64,000 nucleotides of DNA from Tenacibaculum sp. 190524A02b (GCF_964036645.1 NZ_OZ038525.1:3600001-3664000), one strand, 5' to 3'. Positions 8,974 to 17,528 are shown, counted from the stretch's first letter. The notes: generated by a model not told the origin, from the letters alone. A program made the numbers and translations.

Positions 8974-10071
8974 TTATATCTCAAACATTTTTCCTGGTAA
9001 TGGTTTTATAGCATTTTTTAATTCCATTTGAATTAAAATAGAAGACAATTGGAAAATAGGGATATCACATTCAATAGCAATTACATCTAACAACTGTTTA
9101 CCATTTGTTTTTAAATAGTCATAGATCTTTTGCTCATTAGTATCTAAATCAACAAATAAGGCAGTTTGTTTTTGAACTGTGTTTTTTGAAACATCCCAAT
9201 TAAGCATTTCAATAATATCAGTAGCGTTACTTAATAAATGTGCTTTATTATTTTTAATTAGATTATTGCAGCCAATACTAAACTTATCAGTATTTCTACC
9301 CGCTAAAGCAAAAACATCTCTGTTATAAGAATTAGCAATATCAGCCGTAACTAATGAACCACCTTTTTTAGCAGATTCAATCACAATGGTAGCTTGAGAT
9401 AATCCAGCAACAATTCTATTTCTTTTTAAAAAATTCTCTCGCATAGGTTGTTCATCATGCCAAAACTCGGTTAAAAAACCACCATTATCCATTACGTTAT
9501 GCATGTATTTTTTATGTGTTTTCGGGTAAATTTCATCCAATCCATGAGCCAATACAGCTATAGTTTGTAAGTTGTTATCTATAGCAGCTTTATGAGCACA
9601 AATATCAACACCATACGCAAATCCACTAACAATAATGGGATTATAATTAGCTAAATCTTTTATTAATTCATTACAAAAATCTCTTCCATAAGAAGTAATA
9701 TTTCTTGTACCAACAATAGAAATGATTTTTTGATTGGTAAAGTCAATACTACCATCTCTAAAAATTAAGATAGGAGCATCAACACATTGCTGTAAGTTTT
9801 TAGGGTAGTTAGTACTTAAAAAATAATGATATTTACAGTTAGTTTCTTCAATATAACGTAGCTCCTCCTCTGCTCTATTTAAAACTTTAGTGTCAAATAA
9901 ATGCTGAATACTATAACTACCTATGCCAGGAATTTTGGCTAATGAGTTTAAGGATTCTTTGTAGATTTGTTCAGGACTTCCTGTAGCAGAAATAAGTTTT
10001 TTAGCAAGTATGGAACCTATGTGTTTTGTAGCTTGTAGCCTAAGAACGGCTAATAATTCTTCTTTTTTCAT
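8974..10071 (-). CDS. dprA: DNA-processing protein DprA
   Basis: 365 residues. An N-terminal helix-hairpin-helix-like region (IPGIGSYSIQHLF) precedes the Rossmann-type DprA domain: SIVGTRNITSYG, VSGFAYGVDICAHKAA, AVLAHGLDEIYPKTH, RNRIVAGLSQATIVIE and SLVTADIANSYNRDVFA are all classical DprA motifs. A winged-helix-like C-terminal domain closes the chain. DprA loads RecA on incoming single-stranded DNA in natural transformation. It stands alone and is divergent from the HU/SPOR gene. Confidence 0.95.
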   Translation of the reverse strand: MKKEELLAVLRLQATKHIGSILAKKLISATGSPEQIYKESLNSLAKIPGIGSYSIQHLFDTKVLNRAEEELRYIEETNCKYHYFLSTNYPKNLQQCVDAPILIFRDGSIDFTNQKIISIVGTRNITSYGRDFCNELIKDLANYNPIIVSGFAYGVDICAHKAAIDNNLQTIAVLAHGLDEIYPKTHKKYMHNVMDNGGFLTEFWHDEQPMRENFLKRNRIVAGLSQATIVIESAKKGGSLVTADIANSYNRDVFALAGRNTDKFSIGCNNLIKNNKAHLLSNATDIIEMLNWDVSKNTVQKQTALFVDLDTNEQKIYDYLKTNGKQLLDVIAIECDIPIFQLSSILIQMELKNAIKPLPGKMFEI

Positions 10072-10154
10072 AGTGCAAAATATTGACTACCAATATACAA
10101 AAAATGTGTTAATAACTATTGGAGTAAAAAAGAGGTAACAACTTTTAAAATTAG

Positions 10155-10162
10155 TAATTTTG
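10155..10162 (+). promoter_or_regulatory. Candidate -7 box (TAATTTTG) for the HU/SPOR gene
   Basis: TAATTTTG fits TAnnTTTG and ends 4 nt before the ATG at 10167. This implies a leaderless or nearly leaderless transcript. No TTG at ideal spacing upstream. Confidence 0.35.
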
Positions 10163-10166
10163 TAAT

Positions 10167-11066
10167 ATGACAATAGCCGACTACATAAACGATTTATTAT
10201 ATAGATACGATTGCGTAATTGTGCCTGAATTTGGTGGATTTGTAACCAATAAAGTTGGTACTACGATAAATGAAGATACAAATACATTTTATCCTCCTAA
10301 AAAGCAAATTACTTTTAATGCGTATTTACAACATAATGATGGTTTATTAGCTAATTACATTGCTTCAACAGAAGGAGTATCTTTTGAGGAAGCTACTAAA
10401 AAGATAGTAAATGAAGTTTCTAACTGGAAAAAACAATTAGAAACGAATGTTATTACTATTGCCAGTATAGGTTCATTAGTTAAAAATGAAGAAAATCAAT
10501 TGGTTTTTGAACCTAATAAAGAATCTAACTTCCTTGCTGAATCTTTTGGATTGACTGATACTCAAGCTTCAACTATAGAACGTGAGGAAAAGATAAAACA
10601 ATTGCCTGTTGAAGAGGAAACCGCTACAAAGAAGGTAATCCCTATGTATGTTAAAGGTGCTGCTGCAGCGGCCGTAGTTATGGGAATTACTTATGGTATT
10701 TGGAACGGAATGCAAAACCAGCAACAACAAGAGGTATTAGCAAGTCAAGAAAAGTCATTAGAAAAGAAAATTCAGTCAGCTACTTTTGTTATTGACAATC
10801 CATTACCTACCATTAATTTAAAAGTAACAAAAGAAGAAGGTAAAAATTTTCACATAATAGCAGGTGCTTTTCAAGAAGTTGACAATGCTCATAAAAAAGT
10901 GGAAGAATTAAAATTACAAGGATTTGAGCCTAAAATTATTGGGAAAAACTCTTGGGGACTTACACAAGTAGCTTATAAAAGTTATGCTACCAAACAAGAA
11001 GCTCGTAAGGAGTTACTTCATATTAAAGAAACAGTATCGGAAGATGCTTGGTTATTAGAAAAGTAA
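10167..11066 (+). CDS. HU-CCDC81-type and SPOR domain membrane protein
   Basis: 299 residues. N-terminal ~1-125: two HU-like CCDC81-type domains (IADYINDLLYRYDCVIVPEF, FGGFV, FNAYLQHNDGLLANYIA). One TM segment at ~163-182 (VKGAAAAAVVMGITYGIW). C-terminal ~225-298: SPOR domain (FHIIAGAFQEVDNAHKKVEE), which binds denuded peptidoglycan glycan strands. Proteins with this arrangement are typical of Bacteroidota and are thought to connect an N-terminal cytoplasmic domain with the septal wall. It probably localises at division sites. Confidence 0.87.
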   Translation: MTIADYINDLLYRYDCVIVPEFGGFVTNKVGTTINEDTNTFYPPKKQITFNAYLQHNDGLLANYIASTEGVSFEEATKKIVNEVSNWKKQLETNVITIASIGSLVKNEENQLVFEPNKESNFLAESFGLTDTQASTIEREEKIKQLPVEEETATKKVIPMYVKGAAAAAVVMGITYGIWNGMQNQQQQEVLASQEKSLEKKIQSATFVIDNPLPTINLKVTKEEGKNFHIIAGAFQEVDNAHKKVEELKLQGFEPKIIGKNSWGLTQVAYKSYATKQEARKELLHIKETVSEDAWLLEK

Positions 11067-11127
11067 AAAATTATAATATACATTAGTCATCCTAAAAATA
11101 GTTTGACAGATTTATAAAAGTTTATTT

Positions 11128-11158
11128 AAACCTTTGAAGTTAATTTCAAAGGTTTTTT
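11128..11158 (+). terminator. Rho-independent terminator after the SPOR gene
   Basis: An 11-bp stem, AAACCTTTGAA (11128-11138) with its complement (11145-11155), followed by TTT. Confidence 0.85.
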
Positions 11159-11216
11159 GTTGTGGTTTAAATAATTTTTCGATTTTGTAATAATTGAATA
11201 TCAATATAAAAGTTAT

Positions 11217-11247
11217 AAAAAAGGCATACAATTCTGTATACCTTTTT
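11217..11247 (-). terminator. Terminator hairpin for the histidine-heptad lipoprotein gene
   Basis: AAAAAGGCATAC ... GTATACCTTTTT forms a stem (about 11217-11229 / 11236-11247) ~25 bp beyond the stop codon at 11271; A/T tails on both sides allow use in both directions. Confidence 0.75.
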
Positions 11248-11270
11248 GGTTATTTTATATTTAAAAAATA

Positions 11271-11777
11271 CTATTTTTTCTCTTCTTTAGCAGCTTCAGC
11301 AGCAGCATGTTCTTTTACCATTTTAGCATCTTCAGCAGTAACTTTTTCATGATCTTTGATCATTTTATGATGCTCATCTAACATTTCTTGATGTTGTTTT
11401 TTAAGCTTTTCATGATCTTTTTTCATTTCCTCTAAGCTAATTGTACCGCTAGCATGCTTTTCTTCAAGCGCTTTATGTGCACTAATTAAACCTTTATGTT
11501 TTTCAACTAATAAAGTATGTGAATTTAAAATAGCAGCATGTTTCTTTTCATTAACTATATGAAGAGAATCATTAGCTATGTCTTTATGAGAAGATAATAA
11601 AGATGTATGGTCATCACTAATAGCTGAATGTTGTTTTTCCATTTCAGTATGAGTTTTCATCATAGTTTCATGTTCAGCTATAAGAGCTTTGTGTTCTGCG
11701 CTTTCAGCTGGATTTTTCTTACAAGAAATAGTTAAACTAATTAAGGCAATGGCCATTAAGTTTGGTATAATACGCAT
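11271..11777 (-). CDS. Lipoprotein with histidine-heptad coiled-coil
   Basis: 168 residues. Lipoprotein signal with lipobox LTISC (Cys19). The rest is one long helix with His every seven residues: 29, 36, 43, 50, 57, 64, then after a two-residue slip 73, 80, 87, 94, 101, 108, 122, 129, 136, 143 and 157. Between them alternate Ala/Leu/Met and Glu/Lys, as in a heptad coiled coil. The row of histidines on one helix face could bind metal ions (Zn, Cu, Ni) or act as a pH-sensitive zipper in the periplasm or outer membrane. No named family recognised. Confidence 0.8.
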   Translation of the reverse strand: MRIIPNLMAIALISLTISCKKNPAESAEHKALIAEHETMMKTHTEMEKQHSAISDDHTSLLSSHKDIANDSLHIVNEKKHAAILNSHTLLVEKHKGLISAHKALEEKHASGTISLEEMKKDHEKLKKQHQEMLDEHHKMIKDHEKVTAEDAKMVKEHAAAEAAKEEKK

Positions 11778-12206
11778 AATAAATAATGTTAAAAATGTGT
11801 TAAAACAAATATATAATAAAATCCATTTAAAACCTTAAATAGATAGAGGAATAACATAAACTTTATAAGAATATTTTATAGCTAACTATAAAAAGTAGAA
11901 ATTACAATTTAATTTTAATTAATGTAAATAGGTTTAAAATATTTACAGAAGAAATACCTGTTTGTCTTTACTCTTTTAAAAAAAGAAATTCCGTATTCAA
12001 TATAAAAAAAATCCTTTTTGAGATTGAAATGGTCTATTTTTTGATATATTTTTCTCAGAAAAAATAATATTTTCAATGTTTTTTGGTTAAAAACAGTTAT
12101 ATTGTTGTTGATATTTTTTTTATAGATTATATTTGCCTGCAAACAACGGCTATTTTTTTAAAAAAGTAAGGGAAATATAGGGTACTAACTCTTAAAAACT
12201 ACCATT
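11778..12206. other. AT-rich intergenic region without a credible gene
   Basis: 429 bp between divergent genes. A 75-codon frame on the minus strand (11915-12142) has composition typical of random AT-rich sequence. The only clear signal is the promoter at 12106-12135. The stretch marks the left edge of the toxin-chaperone cassette. Confidence 0.6.
12106..12135 (+). promoter_or_regulatory. Consensus Bacteroidota promoter of the toxin-chaperone cassette
   Basis: TTG at 12106-12108, 19-nt spacer, TATATTTG at 12128-12135: an exact match to TTG-N19-TAnnTTTG. It predicts a transcript start near 12142 and a ~65-nt leader before the ATG at 12207. Confidence 0.8.
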
Positions 12207-12521
12207 ATGGAATACACTCAAGAAATGAAGGAATCCTTAAAATCAAGTAAGGATTTCTTAAAAGGTGTTTCTGATGATGAATTAATTGAACTGGCAGAGG
12301 AATTTATAGATTGTGAAATTGAAACTTGCGGTCTAATCCAAGAAAACTGGTTAAGTAGCTTTGGAGACTTCCATAGTTATATATACCAAAAATATAATAA
12401 TAAACCAGATACTTTTAGTTCACTTCATGAACTCAATGTAAAGTTAATAAAAGTAAACAAAAAAATTAATCAAAAGAACTCTAAAAGAGTTCTTTTTTTA
12501 TTTACAACAAAAACCAAATGA
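12207..12521 (+). CDS. Small acidic protein, candidate antitoxin of a chaperone-linked cassette
   Basis: 104 residues. The N-terminal ~75 are acidic and helical (SDDELIELAEEFIDCEIETC) with no helix-turn-helix. The last ~20 residues are Lys/Asn rich and are encoded across a rho-independent terminator hairpin (12472-12499). The stop codon overlaps the ATG of the SecB-like gene (ATGA at 12518-12521), so translation of the two is probably coupled in transcripts that pass the terminator. First gene of a three-gene operon with a SecB-like chaperone and an ADP-ribosyltransferase-like protein; by position it is the likely antitoxin. Not recognised by sequence. Confidence 0.6.
   Translation: MEYTQEMKESLKSSKDFLKGVSDDELIELAEEFIDCEIETCGLIQENWLSSFGDFHSYIYQKYNNKPDTFSSLHELNVKLIKVNKKINQKNSKRVLFLFTTKTK
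12472..12499 (+). terminator. Intrinsic terminator inside the 3' end of the first cassette gene
   Basis: AAAAGAACTCT (12472-12482) pairs with AGAGTTCTTTT (12486-12496), and T's follow. It lies within the coding frame, 20 nt before the stop, and would attenuate transcription into the chaperone and putative toxin genes. Confidence 0.85.
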
Positions 12522-12937
12522 AAGAAGCAAAATTAGAATTTAAAAATTTTATTGTTTCAAATTTTGAATTTGAAAAGTTTCCAAAAAATACAGAGGAAGA
12601 TATATTTTATATTATTCCTAACGCCGCTATTAGTAGGAAAAAAAAACAATTTCATATAAATATTATATTCGAAATGTTAGACATAGAAAACCATTTTCAA
12701 TTAAGAATGGTTTGCACAGGTATTTTTGAATACAATACTGAAAACCAAGAAGAATTAACTAGTTATTTATCAATAAATGGTCCAGCAATCATATTTCCAT
12801 ATATTAGAAGTTTCATCTCTAACTTTACAGCTCTTTCGGGACTAGATACAGTTACTTTACCTACTTTAAATCTATCAGGTTTTAGAGACGATATAATAGA
12901 AAACTTGATTGAAATTGATGGAATAGAGAATGAATAA
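12518..12937 (+). CDS. SecB-like chaperone
   Basis: 139 residues, same length class as SecB. Family landmarks in order: an N-terminal beta strand (FKNFIVSNFEFEKFP), the central CTGIF (66-70; SecB has aGiF), PAIIFPYIRSFISNF (89-103; SecB LFPYaRe.is.l) and TLPTLNL (113-119; SecB L.PinF). SecB keeps clients unfolded. SecB-like proteins encoded next to toxin genes act as dedicated antitoxin chaperones (TAC systems, e.g. Rv1957, CmdC). General SecB is not usual in Bacteroidota, so a dedicated role is favoured. It overlaps the next gene by 8 bp. Confidence 0.8.
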   Translation: MKEAKLEFKNFIVSNFEFEKFPKNTEEDIFYIIPNAAISRKKKQFHINIIFEMLDIENHFQLRMVCTGIFEYNTENQEELTSYLSINGPAIIFPYIRSFISNFTALSGLDTVTLPTLNLSGFRDDIIENLIEIDGIENE

Positions 12938-13511
12938 ACCTGTATTAGAATACACATGCCAACATACATGTGCAAAAAGTCAAAAAGCATATTTATTAGA
13001 AAGAGCCCCTTTTTCTTCAAAAATAAAGAAAGGTAGAAATAATAAAAATAGAGTTCCTTTTTTAGGTGAAGGCTACTATTTTTGGGAAGAAAATATTCAA
13101 GCTGCTCACAGATGGGGTAGCATTCATTATAAAGGGAATTATAGTGTAATAGAATTCGAAAATTTATCTTTAAATCATAATTTTTTATTAGATTTTTTAG
13201 ATAGAAGATCAAGTAGTTATTTTCGCGAACTTAAAAAAGAATATATACAAAAAAACAAAAAGGTTTTTGGTAGTTTTAAACTTGGACAGTGGATTGAGTT
13301 TTTTAAAAAACTTAACAAAGAAGGAAAAATAATATTTAGATACAAATATTTTAGAGCAGTAGAAAATGTTATGGGAGATATAAATGATTATGACAATGAA
13401 AAAGTAAACTTTTCTACGGATGGAAAATATTACACTTATTTATCTCCTTTAAACATTATTTGTTTTGTTGATAAGCATGATATCACTTGTAAAAATAAAA
13501 AGGTAATTTAA
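12930..13511 (+). CDS. Putative ADP-ribosyltransferase-fold toxin
   Basis: 193 residues, no signal peptide. Start overlaps the SecB-like gene by 8 bp. The N-terminal half follows the pattern of H-Y-type ADP-ribosyltransferase-like domains: CQHT (His12, counterpart of YHGT), then FLGEGYYFWEENIQAAHRWG (45-63; counterpart of G.GFY.T....A..WA) and YSVIEFE (71-77). The C-terminal half is Lys/Phe rich and unassigned. As last gene behind a SecB-like chaperone it is the likely toxin, comparable with CmdT of the CmdTAC anti-phage system, where an ADP-ribosyltransferase attacks mRNA. Activity and target here are inference only. Confidence 0.6.
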   Translation: MNKPVLEYTCQHTCAKSQKAYLLERAPFSSKIKKGRNNKNRVPFLGEGYYFWEENIQAAHRWGSIHYKGNYSVIEFENLSLNHNFLLDFLDRRSSSYFRELKKEYIQKNKKVFGSFKLGQWIEFFKKLNKEGKIIFRYKYFRAVENVMGDINDYDNEKVNFSTDGKYYTYLSPLNIICFVDKHDITCKNKKVI

Positions 13512-13873
13512 GATTAAACAAAAAGTAAGAAATCAATCATAAATTTGATTTCTTACTTAAAAAAATATAATTTACTTATGGTTTCTTTTGTATTTATGTG
13601 TAATTTTTAAACTTTTAAGTGTTTTTTACCCCAAAACTCTACATTTTATCAAAAAGTATAGCGCTATTGATTAAATCTCTTTTTGAACATAGGATAAATT
13701 TTACTCTGAGAAAAAACTTAAAATATGAAAATTTTACAATTATTGGTTTTATTGAATTTTTGATTATCAAGAAACGAGTTATTAATAAAAAGAGAAATTT
13801 GTTATATACCGATTCATTAGCTATTACAAGTAGGTTTTTATAGCATTACGTATCTTTGCTTCAAAATTAATAC
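13512..13873. other. Intergenic region: terminator-like hairpin and promoter box, no gene
   Basis: AAGTAAGAAATCAA (13523-13536) pairs perfectly with its complement at 13545-13558, just after the toxin gene; no T-run follows on the plus strand. TATCTTTG at 13851-13858 fits the -7 consensus for the thioesterase gene at 13874. The 74-codon frame at 13619 looks like random AT-rich sequence. Confidence 0.6.
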
Positions 13874-14386
13874 ATGAGAGCAAAGACACCTAAAGAATCG
13901 TTAACTACCCTTACTGATTTAGTATTACCAGGAGAAACTAATTATTTAGACAATCTTTTTGGAGGAGAATTATTAGCACGTATGGACAGAGCATGTAGTA
14001 TTGCAGCACGTCGCCATTCTAGAAGAATAGTAGTAACAGCTTCTGTAAACCATGTTGCGTTTACTAAATCCGTTCCTGTTGGTAGTGTAGTGACTATTGA
14101 AGCAAAAGTATCTAGAGCATTTACCTCTTCTATGGAAGTATATGTAGATGTTTGGATTGAAGACCGTCAATCTGGTGAGCGAACAAAAGTAAACGAAGGT
14201 ATTTACACATTTGTAGCGGTAGATGAAACAGGAAAACCAGTGCCAATTCCACAAATAACACCAGAAACAGCTATAGAAAAACAACGTTATGAAGGTGCTT
14301 TACGTAGAAAGCAATTAAGCTTAGTTTTAGCGGGTAAAATGCAACCAAAGGATGCTACAGAGCTAAAAGCATTGTTTACGGCTTAA
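13874..14386 (+). CDS. Acyl-CoA thioesterase, hotdog fold
   Basis: 170 residues. The N-terminal motif LVLPGETNYLDNLFGGELLARMD and the following ASVNHVAFTKSVPVGS are characteristic of YciA/BACH-type acyl-CoA thioesterases: GGELL is the turn before the hotdog helix and D is the catalytic region. They hydrolyse acyl-CoA to free acid and CoA in the cytosol. Codon use and GC look like the chromosomal backbone, unlike the preceding cassette. Confidence 0.88.
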   Translation: MRAKTPKESLTTLTDLVLPGETNYLDNLFGGELLARMDRACSIAARRHSRRIVVTASVNHVAFTKSVPVGSVVTIEAKVSRAFTSSMEVYVDVWIEDRQSGERTKVNEGIYTFVAVDETGKPVPIPQITPETAIEKQRYEGALRRKQLSLVLAGKMQPKDATELKALFTA

Positions 14387-14452
14387 AGGTGTTTAAAACA
14401 CTTTGTATTTGTCTTATTATAGAAAAGAAGTTAGTTTTTTATATAAATCAAC

Positions 14453-14476
14453 TGCCTAGATGTATACATACAGGCA
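14453..14476. terminator. Possible weak terminator between convergent genes
   Basis: TGCCT (14453-14457) and AGGCA (14472-14476) flank the self-complementary TGTATACA; only a short stem and no strong T-run. Confidence 0.35.
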
Positions 14477-14477
14477 A

Positions 14478-15512
14478 TTAAATTTCTTCTATATCGCCGT
14501 TTTCAGATAAAAGTATGGCAATAGACTTTGTTTTTTCAAATTGAGAAAAAACAATAATCATAATAACAGTTATGGGGACACTCAAAATCATACCAGTGAT
14601 TCCCCATATTTTCCCCCAAACCGCTAAGGCAATAATGGTTACCAAAGGACTTAAGTTTAACGATTTTCCAAATAATTTTGGTTCAATTACATTACCAACA
14701 ATTACTTGTACAACACCTACAGCAATTAGTACAATTAAAAATGGTGTGAGTTCACCAAATTGTAAAAGACTAAAAATAGCTGGAAAAACAGTAGCTATTA
14801 AAGAGCCAATAGTTGGAATATAATTTAGTAAGAAAATTAAAAAAGCCCAAAAGGGAGCGCTATCAACACCAACTAATAACAAAACAAGGTAGCTTAAAAT
14901 ACCCGTTAATAAGCTAACATAGGTTTTTAAACGTAAATAGTTAGAAATAGAAGTTTCTATTTTGGTTAGCATAACTTGTATATTATTATAGCTATTTTCT
15001 TTGTTTAAAAACATTTTGTGTAGCTTTTTCTTAAAACTAGTTTCTTCTAGGAAGATAAATAAAGCATAAATAACAATCATAAAAGTATCACCCAAAATAC
15101 TACTAATACCATTGGCAATATCACCTAAAACAGAACCATAATTAAATTTACCTATAATTGATTTGATAGATTTAATAATGTCAACATGAAAATATGAGTC
15201 AATATTCTTAATAATAGAATCAATGTTAGTTTCATATTTTGAATATGATTCCGTTAAATCCGTAATACTGTTAGTAATGATTTCAGATACAAAGCTAAAA
15301 CCTAAGATAATCAAAGAAAAAACCAATACATTACTTAACCATTTAGGTATAAATTTTTTAGTGAAAGGTATTTTGTATATGGTTTTACGTATTTCTCTGG
15401 TTAAAAACCAAAAAATTAAAGCAAAAACAAAAGGAATTAAAATACCTTTACCAACTACTAAAACCGCTACAATAGCTATAGTTACAATAATAAAATTGGC
15501 AGAGTTTTTCAT
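14478..15512 (-). CDS. AI-2E family (PerM/UPF0118) membrane protein
   Basis: 344 residues with about eight TM segments, an N-terminal pair (VTIAIVAVLVVGKGILIPFVFALIF), a central amphipathic region and the C-terminal signature PTIGSLIATVFPAIFSLLQFG followed by VVQVIVGNVIEPKLFGKSLNLSP (quoted in part), which define the AI-2E transporter family. Members have been linked to export of AI-2 or to Na+/H+ antiport; the substrate here is unknown. The gene is 6 bp downstream of the EnvC-like gene on the same strand. Confidence 0.9.
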   Translation of the reverse strand: MKNSANFIIVTIAIVAVLVVGKGILIPFVFALIFWFLTREIRKTIYKIPFTKKFIPKWLSNVLVFSLIILGFSFVSEIITNSITDLTESYSKYETNIDSIIKNIDSYFHVDIIKSIKSIIGKFNYGSVLGDIANGISSILGDTFMIVIYALFIFLEETSFKKKLHKMFLNKENSYNNIQVMLTKIETSISNYLRLKTYVSLLTGILSYLVLLLVGVDSAPFWAFLIFLLNYIPTIGSLIATVFPAIFSLLQFGELTPFLIVLIAVGVVQVIVGNVIEPKLFGKSLNLSPLVTIIALAVWGKIWGITGMILSVPITVIMIIVFSQFEKTKSIAILLSENGDIEEI

Positions 15513-15518
15513 ATAGAA

Positions 15519-16730
15519 TTATTGAATCCATTCAGATGGATTTAAACGTTTTGTATTTTTATATAAAACAAAACTAAGTTTTGTTTTTCCTGTTACTTTA
15601 TTGGTGAATATTTTCCCTAATTTATCACCTGTTTTAATCTTATCGCCTTTTTTAACAAAGACTTTTTCTAAGTTGTTATAAGCAGATATATAGTTACCAT
15701 GTTGTACAAGTACAGATTTTAATCCTTTAGATTGTATTTGTACTACTAATACTTTTCCATTAAAAATACTTTTTGCATTTGAGTTTTGTTTAGCTACAAT
15801 ATGCAAACCAGGGCTGTTTATACTGATCCCTGAAAAAGTAGGGTGTGGTTGTACACCAAATTTTCTAGTAACAACACCTTTTACAGGCCAAGGTAAACTT
15901 CCTTTATTTAGTTCAAATTTAGCACGTAATTTTTTTTCCTCAGCATTTAAACTAAATTCGGCAGCTTTTTTAGTGCCTTTTTTCTTTTTATTACGGTTAG
16001 ATCGGGCAATAGCTTCTTTAATTAACCTGTCAATTCTAGCAGCAATTTTTTTCTCTTCCTTTTGCTTTTTTATAAGCTCTCTTTTATATTTTTTCTCTTG
16101 TTTTTTAATGGTGGTAATTAACTTCTCCTGGTCTTTTTTATCACCTTCTATTTCTTCTTTATGCTTTTTTTCTTTAGTAGCTAAACGTTCTTTAGATCTT
16201 TTTCTATTGTTTAAAGAATCATTTAATTTTTCTATTTGTTTTGTTTTTACAATGATTTCTTCGCCTTGCTTCTTTCTAAAATCATTGTATTGTTGCATAT
16301 ATTTAATACGCTTATAAGCTTGATAAAAGTTTTCTGATGATAGTAAGAACATAGTTTTACTTTGCATTGATTTACTTTTATGAGTTTTCACTACCATGGC
16401 AGAATAATCTTTTTTAAGATTATTTAGCTCGGTATTATATTTTTTTAATTGTTTTTTATTTTTATCAATTTCTTTTTCAATCTCTTCAGTTTCAAGCTCA
16501 ATAGTTTCAATTAAACGCTCTCTTACTGTAATTTTCTGATTTAAATCTTTTAAATCATCTAAGGCATTGGTTTTTTTCTTTTTAGTTTTAAAAAGTAATG
16601 TATTTACCTTTTTTATTTCCTTTTCTAGTTTAGTTCGTTTTTTTTCTAACTCTTTTCTACTTTGTGAAAAAGAAGATAAACTAGTAAAGAGAAGGCATAA
16701 AATTAATATGTAAAAAAAAGCTATTTTCAT
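15519..16730 (-). CDS. EnvC-like murein hydrolase activator
   Basis: 403 residues. Signal peptide 1-22; a long Lys/Glu-rich coiled coil (~23-270); then an M23/LytM domain (~285-402; PWPVKGVVTRKFGVQPHP, INSPGLHIVA, GNYISAYNNLEKVFVKKGD). The metal-binding HxxxD and HxH residues of active LytM enzymes are not all present, as in EnvC, which activates amidases instead of cutting peptidoglycan itself. Likely role: septal peptidoglycan splitting. It is immediately adjacent to (no gap) the DUF4292 gene and probably in one operon with the upstream genes. Confidence 0.87.
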   Translation of the reverse strand: MKIAFFYILILCLLFTSLSSFSQSRKELEKKRTKLEKEIKKVNTLLFKTKKKKTNALDDLKDLNQKITVRERLIETIELETEEIEKEIDKNKKQLKKYNTELNNLKKDYSAMVVKTHKSKSMQSKTMFLLSSENFYQAYKRIKYMQQYNDFRKKQGEEIIVKTKQIEKLNDSLNNRKRSKERLATKEKKHKEEIEGDKKDQEKLITTIKKQEKKYKRELIKKQKEEKKIAARIDRLIKEAIARSNRNKKKKGTKKAAEFSLNAEEKKLRAKFELNKGSLPWPVKGVVTRKFGVQPHPTFSGISINSPGLHIVAKQNSNAKSIFNGKVLVVQIQSKGLKSVLVQHGNYISAYNNLEKVFVKKGDKIKTGDKLGKIFTNKVTGKTKLSFVLYKNTKRLNPSEWIQ

Positions 16731-17501
16731 TTATAACTGTATTTCTTTATATCCCGTAGGGATAGAAAAGTCAAGGTTTAAATTGGTATTAAAATTAACA
16801 GATCTAACAGTCATATCAATACTTGTAAATTTTGTTTTCTCTTTAGCAAGAATAGTAATCTTATTAGGAAAAACAACTTGTTCTTTGTTTAAATAAGTTG
16901 GGTAACTTATATCTAAGCGTTGATCTTTTAAAGAGTTTACTAAAGATTGTTTGTTAAGTTTGTAATGACTTGGGTTTATATAGAAGAAGGCGTCAAATAA
17001 ATTTGGTTGTTTTTTTGGAGAAAGCTGATATGATTTTTCTACAATAGCTACATTTTGGCGTTGCGATTTTACATCTAACATTGCCTGACCAAGTAGCATA
17101 TTTTGAAGTTGTTCAAAATTAATATCTGTACCTAGTATTTTCTTTAACATAGAAAAATCACCTTCAAAATAATTCCTTTTATAAGGTGAATAAAAGCTTA
17201 CTTTTTCAGGAGTAATCTTAGCTTTAAAAATAGTAATTAGTTTGGTGCCTTTTAACCAAATCACCTCATCTTTTTTAATTTTCATACGTACTGAAAAGCC
17301 TAAACTTTCTTTAGTACCCTTGTAATTTACCTTTAATTTAGCATCAACAGTTTTTTCATTAAAGTAATTAAATTTATGTTTTTTAGCTACTTTTCTAGCA
17401 GACATTTCTTTAATAACACCAACATTTTCAGAGGCTGTTTTACTTGATTTACAAGACGTAAATAGAATAAGGAAAATAAGTATAAACTTAACTAATTTCA
17501 T
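16731..17501 (-). CDS. DUF4292 lipoprotein
   Basis: 256 residues; lipoprotein signal with lipobox LFTSC. The body (SVRMKIKKDEVIWLKGTKL, KITPEKVSFYSPYKRNYFEG) is the DUF4292 pattern, a LolA/LolB-like half-barrel common in Bacteroidota. The operon order nucleotidyltransferase - TPR - DUF4292 - EnvC-like is well conserved in the group. Likely an outer-membrane-associated lipoprotein in envelope biogenesis; precise role unknown. Confidence 0.85.
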   Translation of the reverse strand: MKLVKFILIFLILFTSCKSSKTASENVGVIKEMSARKVAKKHKFNYFNEKTVDAKLKVNYKGTKESLGFSVRMKIKKDEVIWLKGTKLITIFKAKITPEKVSFYSPYKRNYFEGDFSMLKKILGTDINFEQLQNMLLGQAMLDVKSQRQNVAIVEKSYQLSPKKQPNLFDAFFYINPSHYKLNKQSLVNSLKDQRLDISYPTYLNKEQVVFPNKITILAKEKTKFTSIDMTVRSVNFNTNLNLDFSIPTGYKEIQL

Positions 17502-17528
17502 TTTTTTACATTTAAAAATAGCATACTA

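Noticed and set aside
11915..12142. 75-codon frame on the minus strand
   Set aside because: Low-complexity Lys/Asn/Phe/Ile composition as in random AT-rich DNA; overlaps the promoter of the cassette at 12106-12135.
13619..13843. 74-codon frame on the plus strand
   Set aside because: No ATG start of quality, random AT-type composition, no family motif; lies in an intergenic region.
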